From: Anaerolineaceae bacterium
Lineage (GTDB): Bacteria > Chloroflexota > Anaerolineae > Anaerolineales > Anaerolineaceae
DNA: 51,289 nucleotides
Direction of reading: 5' to 3'
Assembly (NCBI GenBank): GCA_003524305.1
Contig: DQHW01000015.1
Location: forward strand, 1-51,289
Position numbers and translations under genes: made by a program. Under the pieces are notes generated by a model. The model worked only from the letters and a program-made list of their open reading frames with translations. It did not search any database and was not told the DNA's origin. This document shows positions 17,567 through 24,992 of the stretch, in pieces (position 1 is the first letter of the stretch; each line of letters opens with the position of its first letter).

Positions 17567-19867
17567 CTAAAACTCAATCGAACAAGTACCAGCCAGACAG
17601 GCTAATTCCTGGGCTGCAGTAGTCAAATCTTTTTCTTCGTAATAATACAGCTTTGAAAAATCAATGTTCGGGAATTTCGCAGCCAGTTTGTTATATTCAG
17701 CTTCTTCAATCTGCTCGTAAGGCATCTGGTTAAAGAGGGAATCGTAGGAAGGTAAGAAAGTCATTCCACCGATCACATCCTGATGTTCCCAAACCCACTT
17801 GATGATATCAATGATCTCATCCGGTTTGTAGGTAATGGTCACACTGGGATTATGCTCCGTCCAGTGCAGTTTATTTTGCAGCCAATAATCACACTGCACC
17901 AAAGCAGACCGTGATTCACGGGTAATGGCGCCTTCAGGTGCCTTGACCGGGAAATGGATGACCCAGGTGGTGGCGTTTTCAATGGTTTGGCCGTTTTCAG
18001 GCGCCATGGGAACACCGGCATCGCGCAGGACTTTGAAAATGGGCGAGTGTGTGCCAACGCGTACGTTGCGAACATAGTAAGGCGACCAGCGGGGATGTAT
18101 GCCGGGGGAACAATCCAAAAGTTGAGAGCTGTTGCCAGAAGGTTTCACCGTGGTGACTGCTGCAGAGCGGTTAATTCCAAGCATGTCTGCATATAATTCA
18201 TTTGTTTCGACTGCAACTTTGCGCAGTTTTTCTTGCACTTCAGGGTCTTGAGCAACCGGGCAATCCAGTTGGCCATTAATATCCACACCCAACAATCGTT
18301 CATCTTCACAATTTTGTTTCCAAACATCACGCATACCAGGGAAGTTGGTTGCCATGGCCTGAATGGTGCCAATGATGGTGGCCAGTTCCACTTTTTCACG
18401 CAAGGTTTCATACGTGTCTTCGCTGCGGGCGACTGCGATACTCAAATTGCAGAATTCGTAAGGACGCAGTACGATCTCACCGCACGGATTTGTGCCGAAT
18501 TCAACCTTCTTGCGCCTTTCAGGAACGGTATTATGCGCCGCACGGCGATTAAAGATGCCAGGTTCACCACGTCCAGACATGTGCATGTCGGCAATGATGT
18601 TGAAGATTTCCAATTGGGTCAGTTTACGATCTGGCCAGACCAGAGAATTATTGGCGTTCCAGCGTTGGCTGTTATCACGTTCGAAATCGCCGCTCTTGCA
18701 TTTGCGCATTTCAATATCGTCGTAATCAAAAAGACTGATCATGGCAGTTCGGCGCACACCGCCTGAAACAGCCGCATTGCCAACTTCGCACATGATGTCA
18801 TGTGCATCAATTGGGCGGATAAAACCGCCCTGCTGAGCCAAGACGCGGCTGCGAACAAACTCAAGCATTTTCCGCAGGGGTTCAGGTCCAGAGGCGCGTC
18901 CACCTTTAATACGCAGGGGGGCGCCGGCAGGTCTGATCTCAGAGAAATCAAATTTAATATCATGACCATCAAACCATGTCTTGAGACCTGTGCGTAAAGC
19001 TTCGGCCCAACCTTCGGCAGAATCTTCAATGACCATGGTCGGTACTTCGCCATGAACCTGGCGGTGAACACGAGGGAAGTTTTCAACATACTGCTTTTCA
19101 ACAGAAAAGCCCACACCACAGCCGCTCATGGAGATAATCAATGCTTCAACAAACGAATCAATGCTGTCTACAGGCATGTAAGAACAGTTATAAATAGCGA
19201 TGTTATTTCTGCGGGCAGCAGGTCCGGCCATGGCCAATAGCCGCATTGAAGGCATGGCGCGCATCTCGAGAATGCCCTTGCGTACACGATCGTATGTTTC
19301 TTCGGGCAGTTTGTTTTCTGATAATTCCTTGAGGTAATCTGTTGCACGGTCCACGGTTTCAACCCAGGTTTCGCGGTGACCGAGTTCATAATTGAAACGC
19401 GAGTATTTATCATAAAACTGGAACTTTTGCAGTTGGGTCGGGAAGAATGCATCTGATTCTTCAAAAGCTTGGCGAATTTCAAGCGGCACCGGTCGTGATT
19501 GACGCAGCTTGGCATGTTCAGCACGATACAAGATATAGTGCTTGGCCGCTGAAAATTCTCCCAATGACTGCAGTGTCATTTCGACGATATCCTGAATGGC
19601 TTCCACCGAGGGGCGGTCAAACTTGCTGGCCACCACATTCACTGCACGTTGGGCAATCGTTTCAATAGGGATTATGGGTTTTTTACCAATACTTTCAAAA
19701 CATTTGCTTAAAGCAATTTCAATTCGTTCGATGTTAAACGGAACGACACTTCCATCTCTCTTAACAACGGTACTGGGAACAACGATGACTTCCTGACCAA
19801 AGGGGTCATCACTGTGTGAGGGTTGTTCGTTAATATTATTAACAGATTGCTTTTCTACCTTGTTCAT
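17567..19867 (-). CDS. nrdJ: adenosylcobalamin-dependent ribonucleotide reductase (class II)
   Basis: 766 residues, from the ATG at 19867 preceded by GAGGAG. An N-terminal ATP-cone (VVKRDGSVVPFNIERIEIAL) gives allosteric control. The catalytic barrel follows, with YNCSYMPVDSIDSF, SGCGVGFSVEK, GTNPCGEI with FCNLS (the catalytic Cys and Glu region) and TTVKPSGNSSQLL. The C-terminal CLAGTC pair is the shuttle dithiol. It resembles the monomeric Lactobacillus leichmannii type. It supplies deoxynucleotides without oxygen but needs vitamin B12 coenzyme. It is the first gene of a leftward run of deoxynucleotide genes, 143 bases before the SDR. NrdR-box-like sites lie upstream. The substrate (di- or triphosphate) is not certain from sequence. 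Confidence 0.95.
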   Translation of the reverse strand: MNKVEKQSVNNINEQPSHSDDPFGQEVIVVPSTVVKRDGSVVPFNIERIEIALSKCFESIGKKPIIPIETIAQRAVNVVASKFDRPSVEAIQDIVEMTLQSLGEFSAAKHYILYRAEHAKLRQSRPVPLEIRQAFEESDAFFPTQLQKFQFYDKYSRFNYELGHRETWVETVDRATDYLKELSENKLPEETYDRVRKGILEMRAMPSMRLLAMAGPAARRNNIAIYNCSYMPVDSIDSFVEALIISMSGCGVGFSVEKQYVENFPRVHRQVHGEVPTMVIEDSAEGWAEALRTGLKTWFDGHDIKFDFSEIRPAGAPLRIKGGRASGPEPLRKMLEFVRSRVLAQQGGFIRPIDAHDIMCEVGNAAVSGGVRRTAMISLFDYDDIEMRKCKSGDFERDNSQRWNANNSLVWPDRKLTQLEIFNIIADMHMSGRGEPGIFNRRAAHNTVPERRKKVEFGTNPCGEIVLRPYEFCNLSIAVARSEDTYETLREKVELATIIGTIQAMATNFPGMRDVWKQNCEDERLLGVDINGQLDCPVAQDPEVQEKLRKVAVETNELYADMLGINRSAAVTTVKPSGNSSQLLDCSPGIHPRWSPYYVRNVRVGTHSPIFKVLRDAGVPMAPENGQTIENATTWVIHFPVKAPEGAITRESRSALVQCDYWLQNKLHWTEHNPSVTITYKPDEIIDIIKWVWEHQDVIGGMTFLPSYDSLFNQMPYEQIEEAEYNKLAAKFPNIDFSKLYYYEEKDLTTAAQELACLAGTCSIEF

Positions 19868-19914
19868 AACCGATCTCCTCTTGCTTCGATAAATATTCTT
19901 TTTCACAAGAATAT

Positions 19915-19962
19915 CCCCCATATATGGGGGTCAGCATTCAACCCCCTCCTATATCTAGGTTG
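19915..19962 (-). promoter_or_regulatory. tandem NrdR-box-like operators upstream of nrdJ
   Basis: A perfect 16-bp palindrome (19915-19930, core CCATATATGG) and a second site with core CTATATCTAG (19949-19958) resemble the NrdR consensus core CWATATATWG. The cores are 31 bases apart, about three helix turns, which is the paired arrangement known for NrdR. Both lie between the predicted promoter and nrdJ. Confidence 0.7.
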
Positions 19963-19973
19963 TAAAGACAATA

Positions 19974-19994
19974 TTAGCACATTTGGTCTGTCAA
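19974..19994 (-). promoter_or_regulatory. possible nrdJ promoter
   Basis: On the minus strand a perfect TTGACA (forward 19989-19994) is followed after about 15 bases by TATTGT, a weak -10. The start point would fall at or near the second NrdR-like box. The -35 is convincing, the -10 is not. Confidence 0.4.
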
Positions 19995-20224
19995 TTCAAG
20001 TCGCATAATCGAGATTTAACTTAAACTTTCAACCGGATATGGACGATTTAAGATTTTTAATAAATCTTCAGAAAATCCAAATCTAAACCATAACCATGGC
20101 CCCATTTCCGCTGTCGGTAAGTATAAAAAACGTATAAATCTCATAGGTTGGAGGGGAGAAAAACCGGCTTATTCCTTTTCGGAAACAAACTTAAAAAAAG
20201 AGCTTGTGAAAAAAGGAAGAAATC

Positions 20225-20332
20225 ATGCCAAACTTAAAATACTTACGATTGAGGTTTTTCATGGATAAAGTAAAACTTCGTCATCCTTTCAAAAATGCAA
20301 AGAATTATTCCAGTTCTAAAAACACTAAATAG
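20225..20332 (+). CDS. possible 35-residue basic peptide
   Basis: ATG at 20225 preceded by GGAAG. The reading MPNLKYLRLRFFMDKVKLRH and onward ends at TAG 20332 and is rich in Lys and Arg. It sits in the otherwise empty 400-base A+T-rich stretch between the nrdJ promoter and the glmS-like gene, where I see nothing else coding. It may be chance. Confidence 0.2.
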   Translation: MPNLKYLRLRFFMDKVKLRHPFKNAKNYSSSKNTK

Positions 20333-20427
20333 TTTTTAAATTTTTGTTTTCTCGTCTTTTGAATGTGATAAACTTCCCTATAGAAAAATTTTAATTAATT
20401 TTTAATTAATCTACTAAAAGGATATCC

Positions 20428-22215
20428 ATGTGCGGCATTTTTGGGATTGTTACTAAAAAGGAACAAAATTTAGGCTCGATACTGGTTGAAGCAGCCAAAC
20501 GACTTACTTACAGGGGATATGATTCTGTGGGTGTTGCAACCCTCAGCGGATCGACTATCGATTTGCGCAAAGATGCTGGCAGAGTCGAAGATGTAGCTGC
20601 CAAATACAAACTCACAGAAATGAACGGAACCAGGGGCATCACTCAACTGCGCTGGGCAACCTTTGGTGAACCCTCACAAGTTAATTCACAGCCGCATTTG
20701 GATTCTGATGGAGACATGGTCGGAGCGCATAATGGCAATGTCGTTAACAACGTTGAATTGCGCAAGCAATTCATGGCCGAAGGGCTATTAGTTCGCTCTC
20801 AAAACGATGGTGAGTCTTGTGTACATGCCGTTGAACGCTATATCAATCAAGGCCAGGATTTCATCCAGGCAATCCGTAATGCTTATAACGATTTGCAGGG
20901 TGATTACGCCTTTGTCATTGGAAAAATCAACGATGACAAACTGTTCGCCATAAAAAAAGGGTCGGGGTTGGTAGTGGGCATTGGTGAAGACTTCACCTGC
21001 CTTTCATCCGATCTGCCTTCCATTTTGCCCCTCACCCGTAAGATCATTCGGCTTGAAGACGGTGAAATTGTCACCCTCAAAGCGGATGGCGTTGAGCTGC
21101 ATTCCGTCATTGACGGCTCCATCATCATCCGTGAAGCGGAAACGATCACCGAAGAGATGAATGCAGTTCAAAAGGGCGGTTTCGCCCATTTCATGTTGAA
21201 AGAGATCCATGAACAACCCGATGTTGCCCGTGAGTTGCTGCATGTGCTTCAAAAAAGCGAGGCTGTAAAAGTCATCCTCGATAAGATCAAAAATGCCAGG
21301 CAGGTTTATCTCATTGGCTGCGGCACCAGCTACCATGCCTGCCAGGCTGGCAGTGTCTATTTTGCACAACTGGCCAACCGGTCCGCTGTGCCGGTGGTAG
21401 CCACTCAATTCATCGAACAATTCCTGCCCACTCTCAACAACCAGGATGTCGGTATTTTTGTCAGCCAATCAGGTGAAACCAAAGACGTGCTCAACGCCAT
21501 CAATGCTTCAAAAGAATCGGGCATGACCTGTTTCGGGCTTTCAAATGTGATCGGCTCCACCCTTACACGTGCGGTTGCAGAATGGCTGCCCCTGTGCTGC
21601 GGATACGAGATCAGCGTACCTGCCACCAAGACCTTCACCAATCAGATAATTGCCTTTCTATATTTGGCTTACCAGCTTGGCGGAAAAGACATGAACTCAT
21701 TGGATGATCTGCCCGGCTTGATGGAAACCACAATAAGAACCACCATGCTGCAGGTGGAGGCACTTACTCCCGATATTAATAAATGGGATGACCTTTATTG
21801 TTTGGGTTACGGGGCTACCTATTCAATTGCGCTGGAAGGTGCTTTAAAGCTCAAGGAAATCACCTACGCCCACTGCGAGGGTATGCTCTCTACCGAATTC
21901 AAACATGGACCGCTTTCGGCGGTTATCAAGGGTTTACCAATTCTCTTTGTGGCAGGTCCAAATAATGTGCCTCTCATTGTCAGCGGTTTAAATGAAGTTA
22001 CATGCCGCGGCGGACGAGCAATCGCCATCGGCGAAGAAGATGAACAACTTAAAACCAATGCCAGTGATGTGATCACCCTGCCAAAATCAAATCCCTGGTT
22101 TTCATCCCTGCTGTCAGTCATCCCTTTGCAGCTTCTTTCATACCAGATGGCAGTTGCCCGCGGGTTTGACCCGGATTTTCCACGTAACCTGAGCAAGACA
22201 TTGACTGTGGATTAA
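20428..22215 (+). CDS. glmS: glutamine--fructose-6-phosphate aminotransferase family (divergent GlmS)
   Basis: 595 residues, close to the usual GlmS length. The N-terminal amidohydrolase domain starts MCGIFGIV with Cys2 as nucleophile. Two SIS domains follow (YLIGCGTSYHACQAG with SQSGETKDV, and LGYGATYSIALEGALKLKE with EFKHGPLSAV), ending in PRNLSKTLTVD. It should make glucosamine 6-phosphate for cell-wall precursors. The glutaminase site is divergent: E. coli has HTRWATHGEP, SETDTE and NAHPH where this protein has QLRWATFGEP, SQNDGE and NSQPH. It could be a GlmS variant or a paralogue with another sugar phosphate. AAGGAT precedes the ATG, and a terminator follows. Confidence 0.82.
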   Translation: MCGIFGIVTKKEQNLGSILVEAAKRLTYRGYDSVGVATLSGSTIDLRKDAGRVEDVAAKYKLTEMNGTRGITQLRWATFGEPSQVNSQPHLDSDGDMVGAHNGNVVNNVELRKQFMAEGLLVRSQNDGESCVHAVERYINQGQDFIQAIRNAYNDLQGDYAFVIGKINDDKLFAIKKGSGLVVGIGEDFTCLSSDLPSILPLTRKIIRLEDGEIVTLKADGVELHSVIDGSIIIREAETITEEMNAVQKGGFAHFMLKEIHEQPDVARELLHVLQKSEAVKVILDKIKNARQVYLIGCGTSYHACQAGSVYFAQLANRSAVPVVATQFIEQFLPTLNNQDVGIFVSQSGETKDVLNAINASKESGMTCFGLSNVIGSTLTRAVAEWLPLCCGYEISVPATKTFTNQIIAFLYLAYQLGGKDMNSLDDLPGLMETTIRTTMLQVEALTPDINKWDDLYCLGYGATYSIALEGALKLKEITYAHCEGMLSTEFKHGPLSAVIKGLPILFVAGPNNVPLIVSGLNEVTCRGGRAIAIGEEDEQLKTNASDVITLPKSNPWFSSLLSVIPLQLLSYQMAVARGFDPDFPRNLSKTLTVD

Positions 22216-22238
22216 TCACAACCATTTATAAAAACTCG

Positions 22239-22270
22239 AATTCCCCGCAAACAAATAACTGCGGGGAATT
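22239..22270 (+). terminator. terminator after the glmS-like gene
   Basis: Perfect 11-bp inverted repeat (22239-22249 and 22260-22270) around CCCCGC, with a T-rich end. It separates convergent genes and could serve both. Confidence 0.8.
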
Positions 22271-22293
22271 TTCTAATATAGAATGATTTTTAC

Positions 22294-23472
22294 TTATACC
22301 TTAGCCGTTGAAGGTTTTATGAGAATATTTGCTTTAAATAGATCAATCAATGTGAAAAATCCCTGAGCTGCTGAAAAACACCATGGAGCAATAATGATTA
22401 ATGGATATTGTGCCCATTTTGATCCCCACATGAACAACAACGCCAACCCTATAACAATCCATAAAAAGAAAACATGGTATCTTTTGTAAGTCCGGGGTAA
22501 TCCAATTAATGCAAGAAAGAAAACAAGTGTGTCGATGCTGAACAAAAATGCATTATTAGCTTGTGGATCATGAATCGGTCTATATGCAGCGAAAGGACTG
22601 AATAACCAGGCTAAGGGCTGCCAAAATGGATAATTGGCATTGGCAACGTGTGGAGATGCTTGAAAACGAAAATGATAAGAGAGGGTCTTTTCCAACCTTT
22701 CAATCGTGTGCACCCATAAATAAGGATCCAATATAAAGAAAACAAAAACTGAAAGAACGCCCCATCCAAGAAGGGTATACAGTGATCGTAAAGGAAGTTT
22801 TTTCAAAATTACAGAGAATATCCAATGAATTCCAATGGCCAGGCCGGCAACACAATAAATATATTTCGATGCGGCAGTGACTCCAAGGCTGGCGGCTGAA
22901 ACCAACAGCCACAGCCAGGCTTTCTTCCGATTTTTTGAGTGATTGGTAAAATAATTATAAAATCTGGAATATGCAACCACTGCCAATAAACTAGCCAGCA
23001 TGGGTAAGGCTTCAAGATAAACCTCACTTGTATATTTTATTGCCAATGTATCTACAGCTAAGAAGAGTCCGGCCAGGGGGTTAAGTATTGAAAGTAATAA
23101 TACTGCAAGGCTGCCAAATCCGACTGAAACATAACGCGCCGCCAAGGCATATTCCCAGGCTTGCTGTTCCTTTATGGGAGCCATGTCAATCAAGTCGTTT
23201 TGCAAAACCTTTTCCAGCGGGTCTTGTGTGAGTAATGCAAGTCCAAAAATGATTTTATTTAAGCTGGGATGCTCGTAATTCCATGTTTCCCAAGAGAGCC
23301 AATTAAGTTTCTCTTCTCGAATATAATTGGCATATGAATTTGAGGCAATCAGGTAAGTTGTTTCATCATGATCAACATTCAGGTGGTTGGCTGCATAGAA
23401 GCGTAAACCAAATGCTAAAACCAGTGTCAGTATGACAAAAAGTGTGATAAAAAAGTGGGATGGCTTTCTCAT
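22294..23472 (-). CDS. polytopic membrane protein, GT39/ArnT-like glycosyltransferase
   Basis: 392 residues with about nine or ten hydrophobic segments. The first segment is followed by a loop containing NVDHDETTYL, an acidic pair in the position where GT39-type (PMT/ArnT) enzymes have their catalytic Asp/Glu. Members move sugars from polyprenyl-phosphate donors onto lipids or proteins on the outer face of the membrane. At 392 residues it is shorter than ArnT (about 550) and lacks a soluble C-terminal domain. It is a single gene facing glmS; its substrate is unknown. Confidence 0.65.
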   Translation of the reverse strand: MRKPSHFFITLFVILTLVLAFGLRFYAANHLNVDHDETTYLIASNSYANYIREEKLNWLSWETWNYEHPSLNKIIFGLALLTQDPLEKVLQNDLIDMAPIKEQQAWEYALAARYVSVGFGSLAVLLLSILNPLAGLFLAVDTLAIKYTSEVYLEALPMLASLLAVVAYSRFYNYFTNHSKNRKKAWLWLLVSAASLGVTAASKYIYCVAGLAIGIHWIFSVILKKLPLRSLYTLLGWGVLSVFVFFILDPYLWVHTIERLEKTLSYHFRFQASPHVANANYPFWQPLAWLFSPFAAYRPIHDPQANNAFLFSIDTLVFFLALIGLPRTYKRYHVFFLWIVIGLALLFMWGSKWAQYPLIIIAPWCFSAAQGFFTLIDLFKANILIKPSTAKV

Positions 23473-23661
23473 ATTCGTCCAAAATTAGAAGAAATTTGCA
23501 TTTTATAACTAAAATAGATTCTTGGATTATAGCACCTCACATTAACAGGATTTTACTGGTTTTTTTTTAAAAATATTGTACTGAAGAAGGTAATGATGAT
23601 TGTTCGGGGTGGATGGCATCAGAATCAGCTAAACAGAAACAACAGGTCAGACAATTGCCTG

Positions 23662-23716
23662 TTGACAACCGGTAAAAATATCCTTATAATGAAGGCATTC
23701 TTGGGAGCGCTCTCAA
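23662..23716 (+). promoter_or_regulatory. consensus promoter and LacI-type operator
   Basis: A perfect TTGACA (23662-23667), a 17-base spacer and a perfect TATAAT (23685-23690). From the expected start point runs TTGGGAGCGCTCTCAA (23701-23716), a near-perfect palindrome of the LacI/GalR operator type centred on CG. The layout suggests that the regulator represses its own gene. Confidence 0.85.
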
Positions 23717-23759
23717 TATGTAATTATTCTGCTCGCATTTATACGCTTGGAGTATAGGG

Positions 23760-24788
23760 ATGGCTGAATTAACCCTGGAAGATATTGCAAAACAGGTTGG
23801 TGTTTCCAGATCTACGGTATCACGCGTGGTGAATGGTTCACCCAATGTCAGCCCTGAAGTACGCCAGCAAGTGGAAGAAGCAATTCGTATCACCGGCTTT
23901 CACCCAAACGCTGCTGCACGGTCCCTAGCTTCACAACGCACCAGGGTGATCGGGCTTGTACTACCCCGAAGTGTCAGTTCCTTTTTTACTGACCCTTTCT
24001 TTCCGCAGCTTACCCAGGGTATTGCCGTTGGATGTAATGCAAATGACCTTTCGCTTTCTCTTTTTCTAGTCACCAATAAAGAGGATGAAGATAAAATCAT
24101 GCCGCGCATAACTCGCAGCGGCATGCTGGATGGCATTTTGGTCCAATCCGGGCGCGCTGATGACCCTTTGATGGATCGCTTGATCAATTCAAGAATTCCA
24201 TGTGTGGTATTGGGCCGTCCATTTAACCATGATGGCTTTAATTATGTCGATGTAGATAACGTTAAAGCGGCTTACACTGCAACCAAACATTTGATCGATT
24301 TGGGATATACGCGAATTGCCACGATTACAGGTTCACATGGCAGTACCGTTACCCTGGATAGAATCGAAGGTTATGTCAATGCTTTGACCAATGCTGGTTA
24401 CGCCATTAATCCTTCATTGATCGCCAAAGGAGAATTTTCGGAAACCAGCGGTTATGAAGCCATGAAGAGCCTGCTTCCGCATAAACCTGATGCCGTCTTT
24501 ATTGCCTCTGATCTAATGGCCTCAGGCGCCATTCGCGCTTTGCAAGATTCCGGTTTACACGTACCTGAAGATATTGCGCTGGTAGGTTTTGATGATATTC
24601 CATTGGCGGCCTTGACCAAGATCCGGTTAACTACGGTCAGGCAGCCGATTCCGCAAATTGGCACCAAAGGCGTTGAATTACTGATTGATTTAATCGAAAA
24701 TAACAGCCAACCGCCTCGAAATTTCATTCTTGACACGGAATTAATCGTTAGGGATTCCTGCGGTGCAAAATTACGCAAAAAAATATAA
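23760..24788 (+). CDS. LacI-family transcriptional regulator
   Basis: 342 residues. The N-terminal helix-turn-helix reads TLEDIAKQVGVSRSTVSRVV, followed by the hinge helix (NAAARSLASQRT) and a periplasmic-binding-protein-like sugar domain ending near residue 330 (VGFDDIPLAALTKIRLTTV). GGAG precedes the ATG. It is the first gene before two GH94 phosphorylases and a GH1 beta-glucosidase, so its inducer is probably a beta-glucoside or cello-oligosaccharide. Only its own promoter shows a clear operator. I did not find a second copy in front of the phosphorylases. Confidence 0.93.
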   Translation: MAELTLEDIAKQVGVSRSTVSRVVNGSPNVSPEVRQQVEEAIRITGFHPNAAARSLASQRTRVIGLVLPRSVSSFFTDPFFPQLTQGIAVGCNANDLSLSLFLVTNKEDEDKIMPRITRSGMLDGILVQSGRADDPLMDRLINSRIPCVVLGRPFNHDGFNYVDVDNVKAAYTATKHLIDLGYTRIATITGSHGSTVTLDRIEGYVNALTNAGYAINPSLIAKGEFSETSGYEAMKSLLPHKPDAVFIASDLMASGAIRALQDSGLHVPEDIALVGFDDIPLAALTKIRLTTVRQPIPQIGTKGVELLIDLIENNSQPPRNFILDTELIVRDSCGAKLRKKI

Positions 24789-24811
24789 GAGTTCTTGCGG
24801 TAGCTAAATAA

Positions 24812-24848
24812 AAAAATGCTCACCTTTCTATACAAGATGAGTATTTTT
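24812..24848 (+). terminator. terminator after the LacI gene
   Basis: Inverted repeat with 11-base arms (24812-24822 and 24838-24848, one G-T type mismatch) ending in five T. It separates the regulator from the phosphorylase genes, which therefore need their own promoter. Confidence 0.65.
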
Positions 24849-24992
24849 ATCCACTTTTTCTTAAATTGCAGACATGATTCAAAAAAATTTCGAGCAGGTT
24901 AATTAGGTTGGCTTTATTTGTGAAATTTTATGATTATTGTTTTATCCTGTTTTTCATCTCATTGTACTGGCAAAGCAATTTAAGGAGATAAT

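Noticed and set aside
19868..20060. Cobalamin riboswitch before nrdJ
   Set aside because: No B12-box or long multi-stem structure is evident. The conserved-looking elements are short palindromes of the NrdR type.
20390..20411. Short tandem TTTTAATTAAT repeat as a regulatory site
   Set aside because: It is two copies of low-complexity A+T sequence before a gene start, expected by chance in such a region.
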